6,185 nucleotides of DNA, taken from positions 1-6,185 of the forward strand of contig JAFAQW010000236.1 of the NCBI GenBank assembly GCA_019245995.1. Reading direction: 5' to 3'. Below the pieces are notes generated by a model. It was not told the origin of the DNA, did no database searches, and was given only the letters and a program-made list of their open reading frames with translations. Below, piece after piece: positions 1 through 5,665 of this stretch. Within the stretch, counting starts at the first letter, position 1. Every line of letters begins with the position of its first letter. This DNA is from Vulcanimicrobiota bacterium. Lineage in GTDB: Bacteria; Vulcanimicrobiota; Vulcanimicrobiia; Vulcanimicrobiales; Vulcanimicrobiaceae. The translations under genes and the position numbers were made by a program.

Positions 1-1075
1 TTTCGATCCGGTACTGAAACTTCGCGTTCAATTTATACCGGCCGACGCCCGCGAGATCGTAGCGCTTGTCGTCGAAAAACAACGACTCGAGCAACTTCTC
101 GGCGTTCTCGGCGTTCTCGGGTTCGCCGGGCCGCAACTTCTTGTAAATCTCCTTGAGCGCGTCCTCGCGCGTCTTGATCTCGCGGTCTTTTTCGATGGAA
201 TTGCGAACGAGCGGGCTGTCGTCGAAGAGGTGGAGGATCGCCTCGTCGCTCTCCCAGTCGAGCCCCAAGTCGGGACGCGACAGCGCTCGAATGAACGTGG
301 AAACGTAGATTTTGCGGTTCTTGTCGATCCGCACCCCGATCGTTCCCTCGGTCTCGTCGTTCTTGGTGCCGTTGTCGGTTTCGAACTCGATCCAGGCGCC
401 TCGGTTGGGAATGATCGTCGCGTTGTAGGTCGGCCGCGCGTTGGTGTCCACGTCCTGGCTGTAGTAGACGCCCGGCGAGCGCACCAACTGGCTGACGATC
501 ACTCGTTCCGCGCCGTTGATCATGAACGTGCCCTTGTCGGTCATGAGCGGAAAGTCACCCATGAAGATCTCTTGGTCTGGGATGCCTTTGATCTCGCCGG
601 ACTCGGCGGTGATCAGTCGCACGCGGACCCGCAGCGGAGCGCTGTAGGTCATGTCGCGCTCGCGGCACTCCTCGATCGAATATTTGGGTTCGCCGAGCGA
701 GTGCTCGCCGAACTCGAGGATCAGGTTCCCGGTGAAATCCTTAATTGGAGAGATCGATGCGAACGCTTCCGCCAAGCCCTCGGTCTTGAACCAATCGAAG
801 CTGGCCTTCTGCAGCTCGATGAGGTTCGGCACTTCCAGGACGTGGGGAATCTTGGCAAAGGAGTGGCGCTCTTGCTTCGGGCCCGGCTCGGCGCGCTGCT
901 CGATCGTGAACGCACCGGTCGGCATGGGGAAGGTAGACGGCATCACCCTCGACGCGCCGTCGCCGCCGGCCTTGGCCGCCGGGTTCGACCGCTTCGTCCT
1001 CGGCCGGCTCGCCTTGGGTTGGGCAGCCTCTACTGAACTCTTCGGTGTTGACTTCGGAGCCGTCGTCTTCGCCAT
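1..1075 (-). CDS. rpoB: DNA-directed RNA polymerase subunit beta, N-terminal part (cut at window edge)
   Basis: This is the beta subunit of RNA polymerase, part of the catalytic core for transcription. The reading frame is open from the ATG at 1075 to the left edge and gives 358 residues. Clear family motifs are TYSAPLRVRVRL (about 143-154), GDFPLMTDKGTFMINGAERV (about 173-192) and RSPGVYY (199-205), followed by YKKLRPGEP and LFFDDKRYDLAGVGRYKLN near the edge. The beta-lobe/protrusion region is therefore present, while the central rifampicin cluster and the catalytic parts lie outside. The Val of RSPGV (203) matches the N-terminal rifampicin-resistance site, E. coli V146. Conserved sequence begins only around residue 72, so there is a tail of about 60 residues rich in Lys, Ala, Pro and Ser. 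The start is uncertain: the ATG at 1075 has a purine-rich AAAGAGAG upstream, and a later ATG (943, residue 45) is possible. No rplL lies upstream; the neighbour is a divergent lipoprotein gene. Confidence 0.97.
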   Translation of the reverse strand, partial: MAKTTAPKSTPKSSVEAAQPKASRPRTKRSNPAAKAGGDGASRVMPSTFPMPTGAFTIEQRAEPGPKQERHSFAKIPHVLEVPNLIELQKASFDWFKTEGLAEAFASISPIKDFTGNLILEFGEHSLGEPKYSIEECRERDMTYSAPLRVRVRLITAESGEIKGIPDQEIFMGDFPLMTDKGTFMINGAERVIVSQLVRSPGVYYSQDVDTNARPTYNATIIPNRGAWIEFETDNGTKNDETEGTIGVRIDKNRKIYVSTFIRALSRPDLGLDWESDEAILHLFDDSPLVRNSIEKDREIKTREDALKEIYKKLRPGEPENAENAEKLLESLFFDDKRYDLAGVGRYKLNAKFQYRIE

Positions 1076-1139
1076 TACTCTCTTTCTTTGCGGGCCAATC
1101 GTCGATTCAGTCAGCGCACCAAGGACTTTCGGGCACACC

Positions 1140-1188
1140 AAAAAGACGAAACACTGGCTCCCCTAGTTGGGAGGTGTCTCGCCCTTTC
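1140..1188 (-). terminator. Terminator-like hairpin in the rpoB leader (possible attenuator)
   Basis: Read on the minus strand, CGAGACAC (1181-1174) pairs with GTGTTTCG (1154-1147) through eight pairs, one of them G-U. Inside this, CTCCC (1173-1169) pairs with GGGAG (1162-1158) around a 6-nt loop, with a 3-nt bulge CCA on the 3' arm. The hairpin is followed at once by TCTTTTT (1146-1140), and the A/G-rich AAAGGG on the 5' side can extend the stem into that tract. This is the form of an intrinsic terminator. It lies after the putative rpoB promoter and about 65 nt before the rpoB ATG, so it would act on rpoB itself. On the plus strand the tract after the stem is poor in T and the wobble pair becomes a mismatch, so the minus orientation is preferred. 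Confidence 0.55.
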
Positions 1189-1228
1189 TCTTGCGGCGGC
1201 TTTCATGCGCCCCGGGGCATAGGCCAAA

Positions 1229-1257
1229 AGTTTAACACCCGTCGCCAGGAGCGTCAA
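1229..1257 (-). promoter_or_regulatory. Putative sigma70-type promoter of rpoB
   Basis: On the minus strand there is a -35 box TTGACG (1257-1252), a 17-bp spacer and a -10 box TAAACT (1234-1229). Both boxes are close to consensus and the spacing is ideal. Transcription would start near 1222, giving a leader of about 147 nt before the rpoB ATG. A palindrome (ATGCG CCCC GGGG CAT, 1205-1220) sits just after the predicted start and could fold at the 5' end of the transcript or be a binding site. The promoter is inferred from sequence only. Confidence 0.6.
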
Positions 1258-1335
1258 GGAAACCTTCTTCCCTGCGGAACTCTTCGAGTTTTGTCGCAGG
1301 TCCCGCGCGGTCTGTTGCCGGATTCCATGGCACTC

Positions 1336-1340
1336 GGAGG
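1336..1340 (+). promoter_or_regulatory. Ribosome binding site of the lipoprotein gene
   Basis: GGAGG lies 8 nt before the ATG at 1349, a textbook Shine-Dalgarno match and spacing. It fixes the start of the lipoprotein gene and is by far the clearest ribosome binding site in the window. Confidence 0.85.
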
Positions 1341-1348
1341 GCGCAACG

Positions 1349-2413
1349 ATGGATGGGACTCGCGTGATCGCTCGCTACATCGCCGTGGGGGCCTGCGCTA
1401 CGGTGTGCGCCCTGTTGTGGACCGGCTGTGGAGGAAAGAACGCAATCCCCGCGAGCGTGTCGCCTGGTTTGGGGCCTCAAGGCAACGGTGCGGCCGCTGC
1501 CCGCTTGACTGCACGCTTCATGGTCCCTCATATGCGCGCGGCGGGCTGCGGTAACTCGGTGGTGTACGTCACGTCCTACAACAACACGGTCTACGTCTAC
1601 GATCAGCGGCACAGCCACAAGACGCCCTGCGGGCAGATCACCGGCTTGGTGAATCCGCAGGGTCTCTTTGTGGATAAGCAACGCAATCTCTGGGTCGCGG
1701 TATTCGGCGACTGCAAGGCGCAGTTATCCAGCGTCTTTGAGTTCGCGCCGGGCGGCTCGACGCCGATCAAGACGCTGCAAGATCCCGCCGGCGCGGCAAG
1801 CGACGTGGCGGTGGACAACGTTTCCGGCACCGTATACGTGGCCAACTTCTTCAACTACACCAATGGCTGCGCGAGCGGGAACAACGGGGTAGTCGAGGTT
1901 TATGCGGGAGGTAGCACGACGCCGACGGGTACGCTGAGCGATCCGAACATGAACTATGCCTTCGACGATGCTGTTGACCAGCAGGGGAATGTCTACGTTA
2001 CGTTCCTCAAACTCAACGGGCCCACCGGCGTCGGCCAGATCGATGAATGGATCGGCGGCGCAGGCTCGCCGAACAATCTCGGGATCACGCTGCAGGCGCC
2101 GGGAGGCATTCAAACGACAAAAACCGGCGCTTTACTGGTCTGCGATCAGTCCGTCGCGTGCGGCGACTTTGAACCCGGATCGACGACGATGACGCATCTC
2201 TTTGCGACCCAGCATCCCGGCTCGTTCGGCGTCGCACTCGATCGGCGCGAAGAGCATGCCTGGGTCGAGAATCCGGCCCTCGGCGCGCACGATCTCAAGC
2301 AGTTCGTCTATCCCGGCCCGGATAAGCGACCGCAAAAGGCGTTCACCGTTACCGGCGGCGGATATGCGGGCGTGGCGCTGAGTCCGCCCGCGCCGCAGGG
2401 CAAACCGTACTAG
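1349..2413 (+). CDS. Secreted NHL/YncE-like beta-propeller protein, probable lipoprotein
   Basis: The product has 354 residues and begins with a signal peptide: Arg5 and Arg9, then a hydrophobic run (about 10-24) ending in WTGC, with Cys27 the likely lipidated residue. Trp at -3 is unusual for a lipobox, so lipidation is probable but not certain. A Gly/Pro/Ala linker follows. From about residue 70 the protein shows repeated blade-like strands: VYVTSYNNTVYVYD (72-85), GLFVDKQRNLWVA (105-117), DVAVDNVSGTVYVANF (152-167), DAVDQQGNVYVTF (207-219), GALLVCD (260-266) and GVALDRREEHAWVEN (294-308). Roughly six such units suggest a beta-propeller like NHL, SMP-30 or YncE proteins. Several Cys (67, 94, 122, 174, 265, 271) could form disulfides outside the cytoplasm. 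No catalytic residues could be assigned, and the ligand or partner is unknown. The gene is divergent from rpoB and converges on dxs, sharing a CTAG stop overlap; it looks like a single-gene unit. Confidence 0.85.
   Translation: MDGTRVIARYIAVGACATVCALLWTGCGGKNAIPASVSPGLGPQGNGAAAARLTARFMVPHMRAAGCGNSVVYVTSYNNTVYVYDQRHSHKTPCGQITGLVNPQGLFVDKQRNLWVAVFGDCKAQLSSVFEFAPGGSTPIKTLQDPAGAASDVAVDNVSGTVYVANFFNYTNGCASGNNGVVEVYAGGSTTPTGTLSDPNMNYAFDDAVDQQGNVYVTFLKLNGPTGVGQIDEWIGGAGSPNNLGITLQAPGGIQTTKTGALLVCDQSVACGDFEPGSTTMTHLFATQHPGSFGVALDRREEHAWVENPALGAHDLKQFVYPGPDKRPQKAFTVTGGGYAGVALSPPAPQGKPY
2410..2413. other. Shared palindromic CTAG stop of the lipoprotein gene and dxs
   Basis: The plus-strand lipoprotein gene ends with TAG at 2411-2413 and minus-strand dxs ends with TAG at 2412-2410, again from one CTAG. 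It is the same arrangement as at the ferritin/epimerase junction. Confidence 0.95.
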
Positions 2414-4377
2414 CCCCGCCGAGCCGTTGCCCTCGTTAACCACGGCGATCCCGGTCGATCCGCCGTGCCAATCGGTGGCTCAAGGCCGCCGGTACGGATT
2501 TGAGCGATGCGGGCGGCAAGGGCGTCGCTCGTGAGCCCGAACAGCGAGCGCTGCTTGTCTTGAGAGTCGTGTTGCACGAGCACGTTCGACACGCCAAGGC
2601 GTTCGACTTGAACGTTAAGCTCGTGGTCGGAAACGAACTCCGCGACGGCGGAGCCGAAGCCTCCCGCCAGCGAGTGCTCTTCCAGCGTGATGAGATGCGA
2701 GTGATCCCGCGCGAGCTCGAGTAAGAGCGCTCCGTCCAGAGGTTTCGCAAAGCGCGCGTTCACGACGGTGATCCCCGCGTCAGCCTCTGCGAGGTTCGCG
2801 GTTTCGCGATCGAAGGCATCGAGGGCGACGTCGAGCGTGGTGCCGTAGGCGAGGATCGCCACGTCCCGTCCGCGGTGTAACACCTCCGCCTTACCGTGCA
2901 CGACCGGTGCGGGCACGCGCTCGTGCCTTCCGGTCGTGGAACCGCGCGGATAGCGAATGCCCACGGGACCGCTGCGCGATAGTGCGTGCTCCAGCATGGG
3001 CAACAACTCCGCCTCGGTGCTCGGCGCCATGAGCGTGAAGTTCGGCAGCGTCCGCAAGTACGCGATGTCGTAGAGCCCCATGTGCGTCGGCCCGTCGTCG
3101 CCCACGAAGCCGGCGCGATCCATGCAGAAAATGACCGGCAGCTCCTGCACGACGACGTCATGAACGACTTGATCGTACGCGCGCTGCAGAAAGGTCGAGT
3201 AAATGGCGCACACCGGCCGGAAGCCGCTCGTCGCCAGACCGGCGGCAAAGCAAACCGCGTGCGCTTCCGCGATCCCGACGTCGAAGTATCGGTCGGGAAA
3301 ACGCTTGCCGAACTTTGCAAGCCCGGTGCCGTCGGGCATCGCGGCCGTGATGCCGACGACGCGCGGATCCTTTTCCGCAAGGGCGATCATCGCGTCGCCG
3401 AAGACATCTTGGAACTTCGGTCGGGCGCCCGAACTCGGCTTCTTTGCGCCGTTGTTTGGCTCAAATACGTTCGCGCCGATGCCGTGGAAGGTCCGCGAGT
3501 CGTGTTCCGCCGGCTCATAGCCTTTGCCTTTGACGGTGCGAACGTGCAAGAGCACCGGCCGATCGATGTCGATGGCGGTTTCGACGGCGTCGAGCACCGC
3601 GTCGTAGTTATGGCCGTCGATCGGGCCGATGTAGCGGAAGCCGAGCTCCTCGAAGATCACGGCCGTTTTCTCGGATGGACCGATGAAGTGCATCGCACCA
3701 ATCTCCGCGCCCTCGATGGCCTTCTTCGCAGCGCCACCGAGCGGAATTCGTTTGAGTACTTTCTTTCCGGTCCGCCGAACGAAGTTTGCAAATGGCTTGC
3801 TGCGTAACACGGAGAGATATGACGCGATCGATCCCACGTTTGGCGCAATGGACATCTCGTTGTCGTTGAGGATAACCATGAATTGACTGCGGCGGTTCCC
3901 GGCGTTGTTCAGTGCTTCGTAGGCGAGACCGCCGGTCAGTGCACCGTCGCCGAGCACGGCGACGACGTGCTCCTTGCCTCCCACGAGATCGCGAGCTGTG
4001 GCCATCCCGAGCGCCGCCGCGACCGCCGTGCTGGCGTGTCCCGCGCCGAACGGATCGTACGGCGACTCGCTGCGCATTGCGAAGCCGGAGATTCCCCCTC
4101 CTTTTCGCAGCGTCGAGAAGCGGTCGCGCCGTCCGGTCAAAATTTTGTGCACGTACGTCTGATGGCTTACGTCCCACACGAGCTTGTCGGTGGGAAGATC
4201 GAGCACGCGGTGCAGCGCGAGCGTCAGTTCCACGACTCCGAGGTTCGGCGCGAGATGTCCCCCGTTGGCCGCGCAGGTGCGTACCAGCAACTCCCGGATC
4301 TCGCTTGCCAAGACGTCTATTTCGTCGCGCCGCAGGCGCTTGACGTCGGCGGGGGAGTCGATTCGCTCGATTACCAT
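2410..4377 (-). CDS. dxs: 1-deoxy-D-xylulose-5-phosphate synthase
   Basis: DXS joins pyruvate and glyceraldehyde 3-phosphate, with thiamine diphosphate, to make 1-deoxy-D-xylulose 5-phosphate, the first step of the MEP isoprenoid pathway in the cytoplasm. The 655-residue product shows GGHLAPNLGVVELT (39-52), WDVSHQTYVHKILTGR (68-83), GAGHAST (111-117), the thiamine-diphosphate motif GDGALTGG (143-150) with Asn157/158, NDNEMSIAPNVG (171-182), the pyrimidine-domain catalytic Glu371 in DVGIAEAHAV, and DRAGFVGDDGPTHMG (420-434). Length is a little over the usual 620-640 because of a C-terminal tail of about 27 residues. The ATG at 4377 is chosen because family sequence starts just after it; the frame stays open upstream to 4488, but that part lies inside the preceding gene. 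The start overlaps the stop of the hpnG-like gene (ATGGTAA), and no good Shine-Dalgarno is seen, so translation is probably coupled. SHQ where GHQ is usual is a mild variation. Confidence 0.97.
   Translation of the reverse strand: MVIERIDSPADVKRLRRDEIDVLASEIRELLVRTCAANGGHLAPNLGVVELTLALHRVLDLPTDKLVWDVSHQTYVHKILTGRRDRFSTLRKGGGISGFAMRSESPYDPFGAGHASTAVAAALGMATARDLVGGKEHVVAVLGDGALTGGLAYEALNNAGNRRSQFMVILNDNEMSIAPNVGSIASYLSVLRSKPFANFVRRTGKKVLKRIPLGGAAKKAIEGAEIGAMHFIGPSEKTAVIFEELGFRYIGPIDGHNYDAVLDAVETAIDIDRPVLLHVRTVKGKGYEPAEHDSRTFHGIGANVFEPNNGAKKPSSGARPKFQDVFGDAMIALAEKDPRVVGITAAMPDGTGLAKFGKRFPDRYFDVGIAEAHAVCFAAGLATSGFRPVCAIYSTFLQRAYDQVVHDVVVQELPVIFCMDRAGFVGDDGPTHMGLYDIAYLRTLPNFTLMAPSTEAELLPMLEHALSRSGPVGIRYPRGSTTGRHERVPAPVVHGKAEVLHRGRDVAILAYGTTLDVALDAFDRETANLAEADAGITVVNARFAKPLDGALLLELARDHSHLITLEEHSLAGGFGSAVAEFVSDHELNVQVERLGVSNVLVQHDSQDKQRSLFGLTSDALAARIAQIRTGGLEPPIGTADRPGSPWLTRATARRG
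2441..2467. repeat. Inverted repeat in the 3' end of dxs, just past the lipoprotein stop
   Basis: CACGGCG (2441-2447) and CGCCGTG (2461-2467) form a perfect 7-bp stem. ATC and GAT add three more pairs with a one-base bulge, around a small loop. It lies 28 bp after the lipoprotein stop and within the codons for the extra C-terminal tail of DXS. No T-tract follows on either strand, so a Rho-independent terminator cannot be claimed. It may help end or protect the lipoprotein transcript. Confidence 0.3.
4371..4377 (-). other. hpnG-dxs stop/start overlap (ATGGTAA)
   Basis: On the minus strand the dxs start ATG (4377-4375) and the TAA stop of the upstream gene (4373-4371) fall within one 7-base stretch, in different frames. 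Such overlaps usually mean a shared transcript with re-initiation or coupling of translation. The lack of a clear Shine-Dalgarno before dxs agrees with this. Confidence 0.85.
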
Positions 4378-5024
4378 TGGCGCGTTATACGAACGTCGTG
4401 TCCGATGCCCTGCGCGACCACGCGCGCCGCGAGTTCCGATGCTTTCGGTGCTTCGCGCGCGAGCCAAAAAGCCTGCGGCCAATTCCACGGTTTCAACAGC
4501 GCGCGCAGCGGCTGGTGCCAGTCCGGCGAGAGTTCGCGTTGCGGCGTATCCAGGATCACTCGCACGGCCGCGACCCGCGGGGCCGCGATGCGTGCCGTCT
4601 CCATGTCCACCGCGACGAAGCCGAGGGCGGCCCAGCGTTGACGCTCGTCGCCGGTCACCAAATTGTCAGACGTCAGCAGCGGAGCGATGACGGGCTCGAT
4701 CCCGAGCGCGCGGGCAGCGTGCGCGAAGGCCTCGACGAGCGGCGGGTCGCAGCGCGTGCGACCACCGTCGGCGCGGCCGACCTCGTCGGGAATGACGACG
4801 GTTCCCGTCGGAAGATCGTGGCGCAAGCCGCCGGCGACACCGCAGCTAACGACGCAATCGCGCAGCTCGTCACATTGCCGCGACAGTCCCATCCCACAGG
4901 TCACCACGTGCGCGTCCGGGATCCGGCGCACGATGGCCCGCGCTTCCATTCGCGTCGCCGCCATGAAAGTGATGCCTTCGATTCCGCGCGCCTGCAAGGC
5001 GGCCGTAGGGGCCGGGTCGTTCAC
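4371..5024 (-). CDS. hpnG: Nucleoside phosphorylase-family protein, HpnG-like (hopanoid-associated)
   Basis: The product resembles the MTA/SAH nucleosidase and purine phosphorylase fold. From the GTG at 5024 it has 217 residues: an opening strand GITFMAATRMEARA with Glu28, a glycine turn CGVAGGL (61-67), LPTGTVVIPDEV (71-82), the ribose-binding VDMETA (139-144) and an Asp in RVILDTP (159). The Asp is placed like the base-contacting acid of the family. The C-terminal part, with ALLKPWNWPQAFWLAREA, resembles HpnG more than MtnN. HpnG cleaves adenine from adenosylhopane on the way to bacteriohopanetetrol. The adjacency of dxs and an hpnA-like gene supports this, but the exact substrate is inferred. 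An in-frame stop lies three codons before a TTG at 5054, so the start is either that TTG or the GTG at 5024. GTG is preferred: AAGGA lies about 12 nt upstream, whereas the TTG has its purine run almost touching it. The stop overlaps the dxs start by 7 bp. Confidence 0.72.
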   Translation of the reverse strand: MNDPAPTAALQARGIEGITFMAATRMEARAIVRRIPDAHVVTCGMGLSRQCDELRDCVVSCGVAGGLRHDLPTGTVVIPDEVGRADGGRTRCDPPLVEAFAHAARALGIEPVIAPLLTSDNLVTGDERQRWAALGFVAVDMETARIAAPRVAAVRVILDTPQRELSPDWHQPLRALLKPWNWPQAFWLAREAPKASELAARVVAQGIGHDVRITRQW

Positions 5025-5101
5025 CGTTGTAACGGGTCCTTCGCCCAGAAGCAAATCCCTTTACGCGACAGCACGCCGAAGAAAGTGGGTACAGAGCCGT
5101 C

Positions 5102-5665
5102 ATGACAACCGTACAGCAACCATTCGTCACCGACATTACGGAACTGCGCCGGCGCGCGCGTGAACAGATGGACCAGGGCGCCGTCACCGGCAACTACGGA
5201 GGTGAAACGTCGCAGGCCATCGATCTCCTGCAAACCGCGCTGGCGACGGAGATCGTGTGCGTGCTACGCTACACGGTGCACAATATCTCGGCGGTTGGGA
5301 TCGATAGCGAAAGCGTGAAGCAAGAGTTCGCGGAGCACGCCCGCGACGAGTACGACCATATGCAAAAGATTGCCGAGCGCATCAACCAGCTCGGTGGAAC
5401 GCCGAACATGGACCCCGCCGGCTTGCACACCCGATCGGCGACCGAGTACGGCAGCGCGCAGAAGTTGATCGACATGATCAAAGAGAATTTGGTGGCGGAG
5501 CGCATCGCGGTGGAGCACTACCGCGATCTCATTCGTTATTTTGCCGACAAGGATCCAACGACGCGCGTCATGCTGGAAGGCATTCTCGCGCAAGAGGAAG
5601 AGCACGCCAACGATATGCACGATCTGCTCGAGGCCCACGAAGGGACGCCGTTTCTCAAACCCTAG
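5102..5665 (+). CDS. Ferritin-like di-iron protein (bacterioferritin-type, no Met haem ligand seen)
   Basis: This 187-residue four-helix protein belongs to the ferritin-like superfamily, close to the bacterioferritin-annotated proteins that start DITELRRRAREQM..GAVT. A full di-iron ligand set is visible: Glu50 (ALATEIVCVLRY), Glu83 and His86 (EYDH), Glu133 (NLVAERIAVEHY), and Glu165 and His168 (EEEH). The likely role is iron oxidation or storage and protection against iron-driven oxidative damage, but oxidase activity cannot be excluded. In E. coli Bfr the haem-ligand Met follows the second Glu directly; here that position is Tyr84, so haem binding of that type is unlikely. The ATG at 5102 begins a short lead-in before the conserved DITELRRRAR; the upstream Shine-Dalgarno is weak. 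The gene is divergent from the hpnG-like gene (77 bp apart, or 47 bp if the TTG is used) and converges with the epimerase gene, overlapping by 4 bp. Confidence 0.9.
   Translation: MTTVQQPFVTDITELRRRAREQMDQGAVTGNYGGETSQAIDLLQTALATEIVCVLRYTVHNISAVGIDSESVKQEFAEHARDEYDHMQKIAERINQLGGTPNMDPAGLHTRSATEYGSAQKLIDMIKENLVAERIAVEHYRDLIRYFADKDPTTRVMLEGILAQEEEHANDMHDLLEAHEGTPFLKP
5662..5665. other. Shared palindromic CTAG stop of two convergent genes
   Basis: The plus-strand ferritin-like gene ends with TAG at 5663-5665 and the minus-strand epimerase gene ends with TAG at 5664-5662, both read from one CTAG. No room is left for a separate terminator between them, so each transcript must end inside the other gene or stop by another route. 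Confidence 0.95.

Noticed and set aside
96..122. Short tandem repeat of 9 bases (TTCTCGGCG) in rpoB
   Set aside because: It encodes two Glu-Asn-Ala units where other beta subunits have a same-length PTVENAKSLL-type segment, so no insertion results.
230..1166. Plus-strand open frames of 268 and 171 residues
   Set aside because: They lie antisense to rpoB, whose motifs are unmistakable. Their translations are Arg/Ala/Leu-rich with no recognisable family, as expected of shadows in high-GC DNA.
1235..1348. Promoter for the lipoprotein gene
   Set aside because: TTGTCG near 1291 was considered as a -35 box, but no acceptable -10 lies at the right distance.
2986..3807. Plus-strand open frame of 273 residues inside dxs
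   Set aside because: It is antisense to the most conserved part of DXS and shows no domain signature or ribosome binding site.
4378..4488. Upstream extension of dxs to 4488, or a thiamine riboswitch before dxs
   Set aside because: The region is the 3' end of the hpnG-like gene in another frame. No riboswitch core was seen and the gene is reached by overlap.
4371..4964. ATG at 4964 as the start of the hpnG-like gene
   Set aside because: It would remove most of the first beta strand (GITFMAAT), which the family needs.
5025..5101. Promoters between the hpnG-like and ferritin-like genes
   Set aside because: Several TTG-type -35 candidates exist on both strands, but none has a convincing -10 at 16-18 bp.
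4377..5105. Plus-strand open frame of 242 residues opposite the hpnG-like gene
   Set aside because: It is a mirror of the real minus-strand gene, which has phosphorylase motifs and an overlap with dxs.
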